Assembly: GCA_024721245.1 (NCBI GenBank)
Contig: CM045556.1
Location: forward strand, 21,289,837 to 21,353,836
DNA length: 64,000 bases
Direction: 5' to 3'
Source: Mitragyna speciosa
Taxonomy: Eukaryota > Streptophyta > Magnoliopsida > Gentianales > Rubiaceae
Positions 29,577 to 42,433 of the stretch are shown piece by piece. The position numbers and the translations under genes are program-made. The notes under the pieces are model-generated. The model was not told the origin of the DNA. It ran no database searches and was given only the letters and a program-made list of their open reading frames with translations. Numbering within the stretch: position 1 is the first letter of the stretch; each line of letters starts with the position of its first letter.

Positions 29577-32500
29577 TGTCGCGTCCAAAAAATCGTTAGA
29601 GGTAAAAAGATGCTAGTGGGGTCATTATCTGTCACGTCCCGAAAAGACGGTCCGGTCTGAGACCCTTTTTAACAAAGCAAGTTTTGAAAAAAAATCGTGC
29701 GCGTGTGAAAAATCAAATTTTTAGTAAAAGTTGTATTTTAAGAAAAAATGGCATTTTAAAAGAAAACAAGGCTGGGACTAAAAGTGCGACAGATTTGGCC
29801 AAATAATTTTGAAAAAGGGTTTTATTTTAAAAGAAAATGGAGTCGCCACTTGGTACTGAGTTAGGGTGTACCAAGTCACCCGAAAATCGTTTAACAAAAC
29901 TAAAAATGAAAATCATTTAAAACTCTTTTTCGACTCCAGTCTACGAAAATGAGAGAAAAAGGTTCGGGAGTCACATTTGAAGAAAGGGAAGGCAAAGGCT
30001 TGTGCCTAAGGCACCCTTTCAACCTAGCCGAGGCTAGTTGCGAGGTTTAATCAAAATTTTCCTAATTTAACCCTAAGTTCTATCGCGTTTTGGATGTGTC
30101 TAAATGAATGCAAATCCTAAGTCTAATGTGAGTATCAGGAGGGTCGACATTTTCCGTCGAGCCTTGGTCGGAATTATCGCATTAATTGCGAAACCCGAGT
30201 CGAGATCTCGAGGGAGTCACGAGTGTAAATGCAAAATGAAATGCAAAAAGGAAAAGAAAATAATAATATATAGTAAATGATTGAAGAAAGTGGGAATGCA
30301 ACATAACGGGTACGGGGAACTAATAATTCGTGACTAAATGTTTCTACTCACGGAGGGGGGAACGGCATGTACGCCACCGCTTCCCATGTAAGTAGACAAC
30401 TATTTTTAGTCGAGTCACACAAATGTCCTAATTTCTAAGTGAAATGCAACCTAAATGTGATGCATTTTAAAAACGTGTCAAAAATAATAATAATAATGGT
30501 AATAAATAGTAATAATAAAATCATGCCAAATGGAAAGAAAAACTAAAAGTGTGTGAAATGAGAAATGCACACGAATGCACCTAATCACTAAAATGTCCTA
30601 AGAATCTAGCGTTGGGCTAGCTCATTCTAAGGAAAATCCCACTAGTGTTGGACTAGCGGGAAAGGATGAAGCCACAACTAGCGTTGAACTAGTGTGGTGA
30701 CGGAATACCATCAATCATGAATTAAATATTAAAGTATGAATTAAAAGCAAATAAAACATATAAAATCAAGTAGGAGCACATAACACACAAGCATGATATC
30801 TAGATACAAAATCATAATGAAAGCGGTAAAACAAATAAGCACGTAAGCGCGCAAAAGCAAATAAATCCTAACTATTACACCGGGGGCTTAATTTACAATT
30901 TTAGGAGGGAAAAATTAAAAATACCCTATCTATTACACTTTCTAGCTAGATACATGATTTTTGCTAAAAATGTGAGAAAGATTATCTAACTATTACCTTA
31001 ACTAACTAAATACATAAATATTATATTTTTCTAGAATAACAAAAATTCAAAATTAAATTATATAGGTAAATACGCAACAAGTATACAAAATAAGAAATAA
31101 ATAAATAATAATACCTAAAATCACATTGGAGCATATTAGAGCACATAAAAAGGAAAATAACAAGAAGTCGGGATACCTCTTTGGAGACCCGATACCAAAG
31201 CTTAAAAACGAACACACAAGTTAAATGAACAACTATTTAATAAAATAAAGCGTAAAATACGAAATGCTAACACATTAGAAGAATGTAAATTATAACACAA
31301 TAGAGGGGGAAAAATGAAAAGTAGAGTAAATTGGGGCCAAATAATAAATTTAAACTAATTGGGATAAAAAATTAAAAAATTACACAAATTTAGGGATAAA
31401 ATATAAATTAACGCAAATTGGGGGGCAAATATACGATTATGAAGACTTGATCACATAAAAACAAAATATTCCAAGACATAATAGCATTAACCAAAAAAAT
31501 AAGGATTCAAATACAATTTCCATTTTTATATTTAAAGCCAAAAAAGTAGAGTACCCAAACTTAATTAAATAGCTAAATTAAACTAAATTATATTAACATT
31601 AGAAAGACAAATCAGGATTTAACAAACACGCAAACACAATCAGCCGGAGAAACAAATGTAACAAAATTTAAAAAAGCTAAAAATAAAACACCCTTCTTTC
31701 CCTTTTCAATTTTTCCTTTTCTCCTTTTTCCTCTCTTCTCTTTTTTTTTTTTTTTTTTCTGATTTCTCTCTCGATTTCTTTCCCTTCCCTCTGCTCTTTT
31801 TAATTTACTCTCTCTTCTCCCTATTAGTCTCTCTCTCTCTCCCTTTCTTCTTCTTTCCCCCGTTTCTGGTTTTCCCTTTCTCTTCTCTTTCTCACTCTCT
31901 CCAGTTCTCTGTTCTTTCTCTTTCTCGCTTCACTCATCGATTTTTGCCCTCTTTCTTTTTCTCACTTTCACCGTCTAATTTCTTCCCTCCGTTCTCTCAT
32001 CAATTCCTCTCTCCTCCAACAAATTCCTCCGTTTCTCTCTCTGCTGTTTCTCTGTTTTCTCTAGTCTCCTTTGTTTCTCTTTTCTCCAATTCTCATCGCT
32101 CCTCTCTGATTTCTTCGTTGCTTTCTCTCTCACAATCTCTCTATTTTCTGTTCCTCTCTCTCTGTCCTTTTCTCTATTTTTCTGTTTCAGTGATGGCCTA
32201 AGGGTTTGGGGCTGCTGGTATTGTGCTGGTGGGGGGTGGAATCGTGGGACTGGAGGTGAAATTTCTGTGATTGTAGGAAGCGTGTAGTTGAAATTGGCAT
32301 TTTTGTGGGCTGTTTTTATTGTGTTATAGATGGCAATTAGGCTGATTTTTGGTGGTGCCAACTCTGATTTTGTGCGTCTCTGTGTGAGTGACCTCTGTGT
32401 GTGCATTTTAGGTACCTGTATCTGAATCTGTGCCTATGCGTGTGTGTATATGGGTTTGGAATGTGTGGTTATGTGTGTTTACTGGAATGTTTGTGATTGT

Positions 32501-34634
32501 GGTGGCTTTGGCTTTGTGTTTCTATGTGCGTGAATTGTGTGGCTGTGTGTATGTGCAATTGCTTGTGTGTGAGTGTCTGCGTGTGATTGCTTGTGGTTTC
32601 TTTGCTGTGTGTTTGTGTGTGTGTAAGGTATTCTTGTGCAGGGTGGTTTGGTGGAGTGCTGATAGATCAATTGGTGAGAATGGGGGGCTGTCTTGGTGAA
32701 ATTGAACTGATGGAGTGCTGATTTTGGGTATTTTGTGGTTCTTTTGTTGTTTTCTACAGGTTATCAAAGGTGGTTGGGAAGCTACGGTGGCATTGGGTCT
32801 GTTTAATGGTGCTGGGCTGGTAGTTTTTGGTGGCTTTAGAATGGTGAAAATGGGGAATTGTGGTCTGGTAGTTTGTGGGACTGTTGGAATTTGATCTTGT
32901 TTGAGCTGTCGTGTGGTGGGCAGCTATGAAGACTGGGTATGGTTTTGGTTGGGCTCGGTTGAAATGGGACTTTGGTATTGTCCTAGAGGTTGTGGTAGAT
33001 GCTAGGTTGTTTTGTGGTAGTAGGTGGTGGTGGAAGTTGTTTTACTGTCTGGTGGGTATGGATATTTGGTGAAGAAGAGAAGTGGCGGTGCTGCTGGTTT
33101 GTGACTGAGGATTTGGGTAGTTCTGGGGCAGTCCTGAGGTTGGAGGATTTTGGGTGTTTCTAATGGTAAATCTGGGTAGCTGTTTGTGCTTGTGGTTCTT
33201 GCAGGCGATGGTGAAAGGTGATGGTCCGATGGCTAGAGATGAAAACGTTGAACAGAAAGTCCAAAGCAACCCAGAAACAGAACAAACAATAGATGAAAAC
33301 GTTGAGCAGGAATTCCAAAGCAACCCAGGAACAGAACAAAACAAGACCCAGAAAATACATCCCAGACCCAGAAACAAAAAGGAAAGAAAAACCATAAATA
33401 AAACAGATTTAACTAAAATCTCAAATGGATTCGTACAAACAAACAGATTCAGAGAAGAAAAATTGCAAAAAAAAATAAATCAAACAAGAAGAGAAACTAA
33501 GAACTCACCTTTCAAAATTTAGAATCAAGCACGATGATGAACAGTGAATTTGATGAACAGTAGCCGAGCCTGATGAATAGTAATTGGAAAAATAACAAAC
33601 GGCTAGTGTATGTGATTTTTTTGGTGGCTTAGTGTGTGTTTTGATCTTTAAAGCATAAAACTAAAGTGTTTTTTAGGGTTTTTCCTTTTTTTCTCCTATT
33701 TTCTGCTGATTAAAAGGGGGTATTTATAGGCCTTTTGTCTTGTCGGCCCAGAATGTTGTAAAATAACGGAAATGCCACCGGTATTAAAAAAATACTAATT
33801 TTATTAAAAAAATATTTTTAACCCTAAAATTAAAAAGAATCTGATGACAATTTCTAAATTTTTAAAAAGAATTTGCAGTGGATTTCAAAAAAATAAAAAA
33901 CTAGAGCTCCAAACTAATAAAAACGCGCTCGGGGTGTAAAATGATGATTTTACCCCCGGACAACGAAAATACACAAAAAATAGATATTAGCCTCAAAAAA
34001 TTACCTAAAATTACAAATAAGCTTAAAACACCAGAAAATGCATTTTTGACTCAAAATTTGACAAAAAAATGAATTTAAACCGTAAAATAACGATTTTGCC
34101 CTTGGGCAATGAAAATTCACAGAAAAATAGTTATTGTCCTCAAAAAATTATCAAAAATTACAAATAAGCTTAAAACACTAGAAAAATGCATTTTTGACTC
34201 AAAATTTGTGAAAAATGAATTTAATTTGTAAAATGATGATTTTGCCCTTGGGCAATGAAAATTCACAGAAAAATAGTTATCATTCTTAAAAAATCAAAAA
34301 AATTAAGAAACATGCTTAAAAAATTAGAAAAATAAATTTGAAACTAAAAATGAGCTAAAATGGTATTCACAGGGCAAAATTACCATTTTGCCCTCGTGAT
34401 GGTAAAAATATAAAGAATACTAATTAAATCCATAAGAATTATAAAAAATTAAAAAATTCACATAACAATAAAAATATGAATTTGAAAACCCCCAAAAGTT
34501 GATAGAAAAATATTTACAGATAAAATTACTATTTTTCCCCCCAAATTATTGAAAATTTAAAATTTGGCACAAAAGTGCAAACCTGCCCCTTCAATGTTTG
34601 AAAATAAACGGTGTGTCAAAATTTGGTGTCTGCA
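29577..34634 (-). mobile_element. Solo LTR 1 of a 5-kb-LTR gypsy (Tat/Ogre-type) family
   Basis: On the minus strand it runs from TGCAGACACCAAATTTTGAC (34634) to GGACGCGACA (29577), 5058 bp, flanked by CCATC on both sides (29572-29576 and 34635-34639). There are no internal coding domains. The minus strand has a TATA box CCTATAAATA at 33730-33721, about 0.9 kb in, preceded by ~145-bp repeats (33948, 34094, 34240). After the start site come TG-rich and CT-rich zones and a conserved tail with the words GTCGCCACTTGGTA and AAGGCACCCTTT. The long LTR and tail are typical of Ogre-like elements; lineage is inference. Three CTAGYGTTGGRCTAG-type motifs lie at 30607-30700. Confidence 0.85.
33715..33735 (-). 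promoter_or_regulatory. TATA box of solo LTR 1
   Basis: The minus strand reads AGGCCTATAAATACCCCC. The same box is found at equivalent places in solo LTR 2 (ACTATAAATACTCCC, about 47235-47251) and solo LTR 3 (GGCCTATAAATACCCC, about 54497-54511). Confidence 0.75.
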
Positions 34635-35172
34635 CCATCCACTACTACTGTTGTTGGGGGTCCTAGAAGAAGGGGCCATGCCAAACCCAAACCATCGCCA
34701 GCGAGTTTCAGCCACTGCTGCTGTTGTTGGATGCTGGCACAATAATATGGCTAAGAAGGCTTATTGGGTAAGTTGGTGCCATATATAGTCCTTCCCTAGG
34801 CGTAGAAGAAGAAGGGGCAATTCCAAACCCAAAAATTCGCTCGTAAGTTCTATAACCAGATTCATAAATGCTTTAGAGTTGTTTCCATAACCAAAATTTA
34901 TTGGGTTTGGTTCGTCGTTTGTTGTTTCTGCTGGTGATGGTTGTGTTTTTGGGTCTAAGTCCGAGTTGACTCGGACGAGTCGGTCGCAAATTGGGAGCAT
35001 TTGTTTGACTCGGAGACAACTCGGTCCGAGTTGGTCGAGTCCGAGCGAGTTCTCAACAAGTCTCCCGTTTCCGAGTAGGATTGGAATGGTCTCGGACCAG
35101 AAGCCTCCGTTCCGGTGACGACTCGACCGAGTCGGGGATGACTCGGCAGAGTCTTTGAACCATGGTTGATGT

Positions 35173-36394
35173 ACTTCGAAATAATGAAGTTAAGTCAATT
35201 TCACCTGCTAAAAAGGAAAAAAAAAAAGATAAACTCCATATATGAGAATAGCTTTTGTCATGAAACTCTATGAAAAATATAAACTATGAGCTGCATAGAG
35301 TCAGTTGTCCATCATTCATGGATGAACCAATATAATTGGAGAAGAACCTTTTGTAGATGATACTGCTATCAGCTCATACATTGTAAAAGAAATAAGTTAT
35401 GCATTGCATACCTGAATGTGCAGTTTTTTGTATGATATTGATTGCTGCAGCAGTCGGTAATGGCAGCCTTGCTGCATACGAGTATCATCAAGGAACAGCA
35501 TCATGTGTCTTTATTTATAGCTGGAGAGAAAAAAGAACATACTAGAAAACCTATAGACATTGCAAGATAGACGGATAAACATAAATACACATACAGTTGC
35601 TGTACACAAATACGAACAAAAGCATAAACAAAAAGCAGGAACATTTGATCAGGTTAGCACTATTTGATATTTACAAACAGATATTGTCTTTTCCTGCGCT
35701 GCTCTAGTGATGGAGAAGCTAATATGCACACTATGGTCAGTAATGTACCAAAAATATGTACGCACTTATACGAATTCATCTATTTTCATTTTCTTATGGA
35801 GGGAAGGATGAGAGTTGCGGAATTATGTTTATTTTCATTTTTTTATGAAGGGTGGAGTGAGGATTGAGTAGAATCATCTTTGATAAGGGATTAGAAATAA
35901 GTAACTACTGTATAAAATTCTTCTTCTGCTAAATTTTCTTCCAAATTTTCAGTTTTTAATGACGTTCAAATGCATATTTTTAATTGGGAGTTAGGAAAAA
36001 TATGGCATGCATGGGCTCGTATATTTTAATGTTCAGTTGCCACAAAAATTGTGAATTACCTGGTGAATATATTTTCAATGGTCTACAGTTTGTTCTCTAT
36101 CAAGAAAATAATCTAATGCACATTGTTTCTATTGGATAAGTTACCAATACATTGGATGTTTCTTGGAGGACTTACTTTTGTGGTTCTAAATATCAACGGG
36201 ATCTTGCTTAAATTTGAACTTGCATCTTTTTGTGACCTTTAGTATAGAGTTTGTGCAATATGTGTTGATTTTGTGTACATTGAATCTTGACATCCAGTGT
36301 CTGGTAACTGGAATAATTAGATCATAAAATGCCTCTGACCAGTATTTGGATTCATCAAATCACCTTGTTGATCAATTAATGCAATGTTCTGTAG
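35173..36394. other. Intergenic, no recognised gene
   Basis: AT-rich single-copy-looking sequence. The 5' part of the ALBA gene would be expected here, but I found no segment that fits its first exon. Confidence 0.4.
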
Positions 36395-36908
36395 AAAAAA
36401 GGCTCAGAGGAAATCGTGTTCAAGGCAATGGGTAGAGCCATCAACAAGACTCTGATAGTTGTGGAGTTGATTAAGGTATTGTTACACAATGCTTCTATGA
36501 GTTTTTTCTTTCAACTTTGAGTTTTTTATCTCGTAGTATATAGATGCCCTTCTGTTATTTGAGATGTAGAGGAGAATTGTTGGTCTTCACCAAAATATAT
36601 CAATTACATCTACAGCCATAAATGATACATGGAAGCCTTTAGAGGAAGGCCTCATTCCGAAAAAAACCTTTCTATTTTTTTTTTTTTTGGGGAATGAGTA
36701 ATTGGCACGTATAGACTTTGAACCAAAATTCTATTTTTTCTGTTCAATGAATTGCCTGACGTCCCTAGTGGTGATGACAATTTTGTTTGTTGCTCTAGTC
36801 TGCAAACTACCAGGCATGTTTCAATGATCACAGTTACTCTCTCAAAGAAGAAGCTGGGCACATCATCGCTGGGGTGGGTTAGTTTAGTTCCAAGAAGAAA
36901 GAATTAAT
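36395..36908 (+). pseudogene. ALBA-domain (RPP25-like) protein gene fragment
   Basis: Three exon-like segments on the plus strand match plant ALBA/RPP25-like proteins, which bind RNA and DNA. Exon a 36395-36475 reads GSEEIVFKAMGRAINKTLIV, ends ELIK at a GT donor and is preceded by TAG. Exon b 36570-36659 reads RRIVGLHQNISITSTAINDT then WKPLEEGLIP. Exon c, about 36799-36908, reads TTRHVSMITVTLSKKKLGTS and runs to a TAA. The first exon carrying the start and the long RGG-rich tail of the larger family members are missing. Exon b runs into an A-run where the donor should be. Intron retention shows it is a DNA duplicate or a truncated gene and not a processed copy. Confidence 0.82.
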
Positions 36909-37180
36909 CAAATAGGACAATGAACAAAATCCATATAAAAGAAGCAAATTGAACTTCAAGAATAAACAATCGCAGCAATATGTAGATTGAAAACAACAAC
37001 ACAATGTGGAAACCAGAAGAAAACAACACGATTAAACAAGAACTCAAAACCAGTTATTATAAAGCATATAAAAAAAACAAAACTAAGCAGCAATAGAAGA
37101 AGGCCGGAGAAGGCAGTGTGATGTTCTAACTGTAGGCAACGGTGGGAGAAAGTTTGGCAACAGTAGAAGAAGACCGATAA
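36909..37180. other. Spacer before the copia element
   Basis: A-rich sequence with no recognised gene. It ends at TCACC (37181-37185), the target duplication of the copia element. Confidence 0.4.
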
Positions 37181-37185
37181 TCACC

Positions 37186-37641
37186 TGTTAGAATAAAAAT
37201 TATTCTACACCCAAGACCTATATATGAATTCTTTGAATACCAATTTAGAGAAAGTTAGATAGAACGTGATTTTTGATCAAATGCCATATTGAATGGAAAC
37301 AAGAACACGATTATTGATCAAGTGCACTAAGTTCTTCTCTCCGGATCTTGTGACTAAGTCTCTTAGATGGTAGAGAGATAAAAACTGAATTTAGTCGTTA
37401 TATCGATCCTGAGAGAAGGGACGTAGCACTCTTTATATATTACACACATTAGTGTCTCTATCTAACAATCCCTAACTAGCCTAATAGGCCTACACAATTA
37501 ATCCACATCTTATTATATTAGAATAATAAGCCCAATAATTAAACCAAAATAATGGCCCACTTTATGTCTCATATTTGACCATATTATCTCAACTATTAAT
37601 CACAGTTAATGCAAGCCCATAATTAGATTAAAAATCTAACA
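37186..37641 (-). repeat. 3' LTR of the copia element
   Basis: 456 bp, plus-strand TGTTAGAATAAAAATTATTC to AAAAATCTAACA, a 5-bp terminal inverted repeat TGTTA/TAACA. The minus strand carries ATATATAAAGAG (about 37430-37441), a likely TATA box. Confidence 0.92.
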
Positions 37642-37656
37642 TTCTCCCACTTGGGC
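37642..37656 (-). promoter_or_regulatory. Polypurine tract of the copia element
   Basis: The minus strand reads CCCAAGTGGGAGAA directly before the LTR start TGTTAGA. Confidence 0.8.
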
Positions 37657-38275
37657 GACATTAATTGTAACTAATTCTTTATACCGAGATAATATTTTAA
37701 AACTTTATGAGTTCAATGTATATTGGTCAAGAGACTATTCTAAAGTATCATTCTGTCAAACAAGATCCTCAATATTGAATCATACAGAATTTGTATCATT
37801 AATACGACACAATTCTCTCTATGGTTACAAATGCTAATGAATCTTGTCCACATGAACTAGATGTGGTAGTGTAGCAAGTAACAATAGCACTAGCTTTATG
37901 GTTTAAATAATATGCTATTTACTTGTCGGTTACTAATTTCTCTACTTTATGCATCACAAGTATGCTAGAGAAATTCCTTATGGTTTAAACAATTTAAACA
38001 TGTATGTCTTATAATTAACTTTACATCTAGGATATCTTTATGTGTCACAAGACATACACATGAGTCCAATGATAAATGCCCTAGGCTCTTGCTTAAGACT
38101 GACACATGTCGTAAGACTTTACAAAAAACATCATATGACTGAATCATTAATGATTATTATTATCAAAATTCATAATAATCCAAATACATCAAAATGTGTC
38201 TCAAACAAAACAAAATTAAGTAGAGCAAACATATATATACTGACTCCCACTAGTCAAGGACATCAAATGACTCAA

Positions 38276-39860
38276 TCAAACAATGCTAGCAACATGCCAT
38301 TTAAAGGCAACACGGAAGAGTCCCTTAGTTAAAGGATCAGCAACCATATATTCAGTCATTATATGCTCTACTTCTATGTCACCTTTCTTTATCAACTCTT
38401 TTACGGTCAAGTATTTGATTTCCATATACTTTGACTTTGTGATACTTTTATTATTCTTAGCAAATAATACTATAGCAATATTATCACAATATATTCCAAT
38501 TAGTCTTGACACAGAACTAAGAATGGTCATCTCAGCAATGAGATTGTGTAACCATACACCCTGTGTAGCTGCTCCATAACATGCTACAAAATTAGTCTGT
38601 ATAGTGGATGAAGCTAACAGTGTCTGCTTGACACTTTTCCAAGATACTGCACCACTAGCCAACGTGAAAACATAACCAGATGTGGGTCTTTTATCATCTT
38701 TACAGCCAGCACAGTCGAAATATGTGTATCTCACAAGTTTAAGGTTTTCAACCTTCTTATATGTTAACATATAGTCTTGGATCCCTTTCAAATATCTCAA
38801 AACTTTCTTTACAGCAACCCAATGGTCCCATCTAGGATTAAATAAATATCTACCCAAGAGACTTATTGCAAAGGCAATATGCGGTCTAGTGCAAACCTGA
38901 GCATACTTCAGGCTCCCTACTTCACTAGAATAAGCAATATTCTTCATTGACTCTCTCTCAACATCATTTTTAGGACATTGTTCCAAACTCAATTTGTCAC
39001 CCTTATGGATTGGTACAGTTCCAGGATTACTGTTATACATATCAAATCCTTTTAATATGCGATCAACGTATGCTTTTTGAGAGAGACCCAACAAGTTTCG
39101 AGACCTATCTCATTGGATTTCAATGCCTAGAATAAAAGATGCATATCTAAGGTCTTTCATGTCAAATTATCTAGACAATAGCTACTTAACCTCATGCAGC
39201 ATGCCTAGATCATTACTTGTAAGTAAAATATCATCCATATAAAGAATAAGGAAGATATATTTTCTCCCACTTACCTTGAGATATATGCACCTATCCACTT
39301 TATTTTCAACAAATTCAAAAGATGTAATTATCTCATATAATTTCAAGTACCATTGTCTGGACGCTTGTTTGAGCACATAAATAGACCTTTTAAGTCTACA
39401 AACCAGATGATCATTGACATCATCTATAAATTCTTCAGGTTGTACCATATAAACCTCCTCAATAAGGTCTCCATTAAGAAAATTAGTTTTAACATCCATT
39501 TGATGTAACTCTAAATCATAATGAGCTACAAGTGCCATAAATACTTTAAATACATCCTTAGAGGACACAGGAGAGAGTCTCATTAAATCGATCCATTCTC
39601 TCTGAGTATAACTTTTGGCAACTAATTTGGCTTTAAATCTCTCAACTTTTCATTTGGAGTCCTTTTTGGTTTTATAAACCCATTTACATCTTATAAGTTT
39701 GCAACCTTTAGGCAACTCAACAAGCTCCCAAACACCATTATACTTCATAGATTGCATCTAATCTCTTGTTGCATCCCACCATATGTCAGATTGAGGACTA
39801 GAAATAGTTTTTGTAAAAGTAATTGGATCAATAACATAGCCAATATCATAATAATGTTCT
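38276..39860 (-). pseudogene. copia reverse transcriptase and RNase H
   Basis: Minus strand. From about 39800: WWDATRD, then an in-frame TAG at 39758-39760; WELVELPKGCKLIRCKWVYK; a TGA at about 39650-39652; RFKAKLVAKSYTQ. The open part 39583-39182 contains LELHQMDVKTNFLNGDLIEE and the catalytic YMDD in FLILYMDDILLTSND. After a gap with stops, 39094-38276 gives YSSEVGSLKYAQVCTRPHIA, RYTYFDCAGCKDDKRPTSGY, then YCDNIAIVLFAKNN and ADPLTKGL, the copia RNase H. The active-site aspartates are largely kept, but the polyprotein is broken in several places. Confidence 0.9.
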
Positions 39861-40137
39861 CCTAAATATACCACGAAATCTGATGAGATAGCAGGTCACC
39901 TCTCCCTAATAAATCTCCTTAATGGAATCTGTTCAACTGTATCTTGTGGTTGAGGAACCTTAGTAACAATAGGAGGTTCTTGTCCCTCTGTAGAAACAAC
40001 CACAGGCTCAGGCTTCACAATACTTTTATCTATAAGTTGAGGAACATAAATTGTTGTAACTTGTGTATTCTCATTCGTGGTATTAGAGTCACTTTTATCA
40101 GTCGCATCATATTTTAAAAACTTTGCTGTTTATTATT

Positions 40138-41076
40138 CTATAATTCTAGCACCTCCATCTTGACAATAAAATTTATAATCTTTGGAATGCTCAGAATATC
40201 CAATAAAATAACGAGGAGTAGATCTAGGATACATCTTACTTGCATAAGGATCATAAAGACGTACCTTTGAAGGATATCCTCATACTCAAAAATGATTAAC
40301 GCTAGGCTTACGTCTAGTCCATAACTCAAAAGGAATTTTAGCAACGGACTTATTGAGCACTCTATTGAGGATATATAAAACTGTTTTAATTGCCTCACCC
40401 CAAAGATAACTAGGAAGATTAGCCCTACTCTGCAAGCTTCTTATCATATCTTTAAGTATCCTGTTTTGCCTTTTAGCAAAACCATTCTGTTCAGGACTAC
40501 TTGGCATGGTAAACTGAGCAATAATGCCACAGTCTTCCAAGTATTTGGCAAATGGACCTTTGACTTGTCCTGCAACTCCATATTTGCCATAATACTCGCC
40601 TTCTCGGTCAGATCTTACAATCTTGATAGTTTTTCCTAACTGTTTCTCAACTTCAGTCTTGAAGATCTTAATTTTATTAAGAGTTTCAGACTTTTTCTTA
40701 ATCAAGAACATATAACCATATCGGAAAAAATCATCAATGAATGTAATAAAATACTTATTATTGCATATGGTGGGTGAGTGAATGCCACTTACATCTGTAT
40801 GAATAATCTGTAAAAGATCACTACTGCGAACTGAACTCTTTTTCTTAATCTTGGTCATTTTTTTTCCTTACAACAGTCAACACATGTTTCTAGATCATCA
40901 AAATCAAGAGTAGAAAAAATGTTATCTTTTATCAACATTTCCATTCTTTCCCTAGAAAAGTGGCCCAATCTTTTATGCCACAATATGGAAGACTTTTCCT
41001 TAATTAGGGGTCTTTTAGCAACAACTTGTTTAACATTACATGCAATGAAATAAATTTCATTTGGACTTAAACACAA
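40138..41076 (-). pseudogene. copia GAG-pre-integrase and integrase
   Basis: Minus strand. 41076-40855 holds the zinc-binding module LWHKRLGHFSRERME ... CVDCCKEKK (H-H-C-C). After a frameshift near 40857 the core runs LLQIIHTDVSGIHSP (Asp), FRYGYMFLIKKKSE, IVRSDREGEYYG (Asp), PEQNGFAKRQNRILKDMIRS (Glu): the DDE triad is intact. Another frameshift near 40286 precedes the trailing segment (YPSKVRLYDPYASKMYPRST region). The integrase would join element ends to target DNA; this copy is not translatable. Confidence 0.9.
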
Positions 41077-41494
41077 TCTCTATAAACCATATGACAAAGC
41101 ACAATAGCTAGTAACATTTGAATTAAAAGTTAAAGAAACATTTTAATTTTTTTTAGTATTAAAAGTGTAGCTTTCTTTGTCCAAAAACATAGACTAAAAC
41201 TAAATTTCATCTAAAAGATGGTCCATAGAAAGTGTTTCTTAAAATAAGTTTAAACCCAAAATTTAGATTTAAACAAATTACTCCTTCAAATTTTACGTCC
41301 ACCATATGTTGTTGCCAACAAAAGTTTACTCTCTTCTTTATTTGGCTACGTCCTGCTTATGAATCCTTGCATAGTAAATGCAACATGATTAGTTGCTTCA
41401 CAGTCAAGCCACCAAGATTTAGATGGGGCCTCAGCTAAATTGCATTCATATAAAACAAGAGCCAAAGAGTTTCTTTTGTTTCATGTTTCTTTAG

Positions 41495-42433
41495 TCAAGC
41501 TACATATTTGAAGAAGTTCGCTTTAAAGCAACCTTTCTTCTTACAAAAGTGGCACCTAAATAAGTTTATTGACACCCACAACACTTGATTGACCAAATTT
41601 ATTGTCCTGAACATTTGTAAGAGTAAAAAAAAAATTGATTTCTTACTCTTTCTTTTCTTGCTAAGCATGGACACAATGAGAGCAATTTGTAGTTTCTCAT
41701 TATTCAATTTCTCTTCTTCAGCAGCGCACTTTGTGATCAATTGAGTGATATCCTATACCTTATCCTAAGAATTGTACGTGGTTACAAGAAAACCAAAATC
41801 TCAAGAGGATATTTAAGGCTTGATGCACAATGCAAGCGTCATGAAGAGAAAATATTAAGGGCATTCTATTTAGTCTAATTGTGGACTATTTTAATGACAT
41901 ATTTTCTAGTCCCTCATATTCCATTATATCTTATGAAGTAAAACTCCTAAAATAATGTCCTATTTCAGCATTTAATAAGATTTTATACCTTTAGAACATA
42001 GCAGTCAAGAACTCCTTAACCACAGCAGTGCTAGGAAGACCACTTAATAGGTGTTCAACTATTTAATTGTGAGATAACAAATACGATTCGACTTTCACTA
42101 TGCTACATATGCATATTTTTATGCATCAGTGCTGGTATCAGTAAGTTCAGGCATTGATATGGTCATTGCCAAATCCACATCTATTATCTTAATAGCTAAT
42201 TTCACATACGTTTTCACCTTTTTAAAATTCAAAGTAGTCAATACATCAATAGTGGCTATATTATTGTTGACAGAAAGGTAACTTAATAGATCAAATACAA
42301 TGCTATATTAGCAAATTATAGAGTAATATTGATAAAAGCCATAAGAAATCACAATTGAGAATTTAGATACATCATTATGAAACACCTTTAGGTATAATAC
42401 ATAACATGTTATTCTAAATTCTCCACATGAAAC
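41495..42433 (-). pseudogene. copia gag remnant, left of solo LTR 2
   Basis: The minus strand reads KCAAEEEKLNNEKLQIALIV and a damaged zinc knuckle CHFCKKKGCFKANFFKY (C-x2-C, later His replaced by Phe). Further upstream, fragments such as STAVVKEFLTA and YEGLENMSLK appear in broken frames. The part expected further upstream is split off by solo LTR 2. Confidence 0.65.

Larger units (their letters stand above)
28661..35164. mobile_element. CATGGTTCA-TIR element, copy B, split by a solo LTR
   Basis: It starts CATGGTTCAAAGTCGCGGTC and ends GAGTCTTTGAACCATG. Perfect 8-bp flanks GTTGATGT occur at 28653-28660 and 35165-35172. The arms match copy A (13217-14526) in reverse order: CGCGGTC words at the left, ACTCGG/CCGAGT words at the right (34950-35160). 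Without the inserted solo LTR (29577-34634) it would be about 1.44 kb. A block resembling TAGAAGAAGGGGC followed by CCAAACCCA occurs at about 29530, 34670 and 34805. No transposase. Confidence 0.82.

Noticed and set aside
31944..32406. Open frames in the CT-rich part of solo LTR 1, and equivalents at 44988-45427
   Set aside because: Low-complexity Ser/Phe/Leu or Arg/Glu strings from pyrimidine tracts; not conserved between LTR copies.
32430..32699. Cysteine-rich open frame
   Set aside because: It is encoded by TG-rich microsatellite-like sequence in the LTR.
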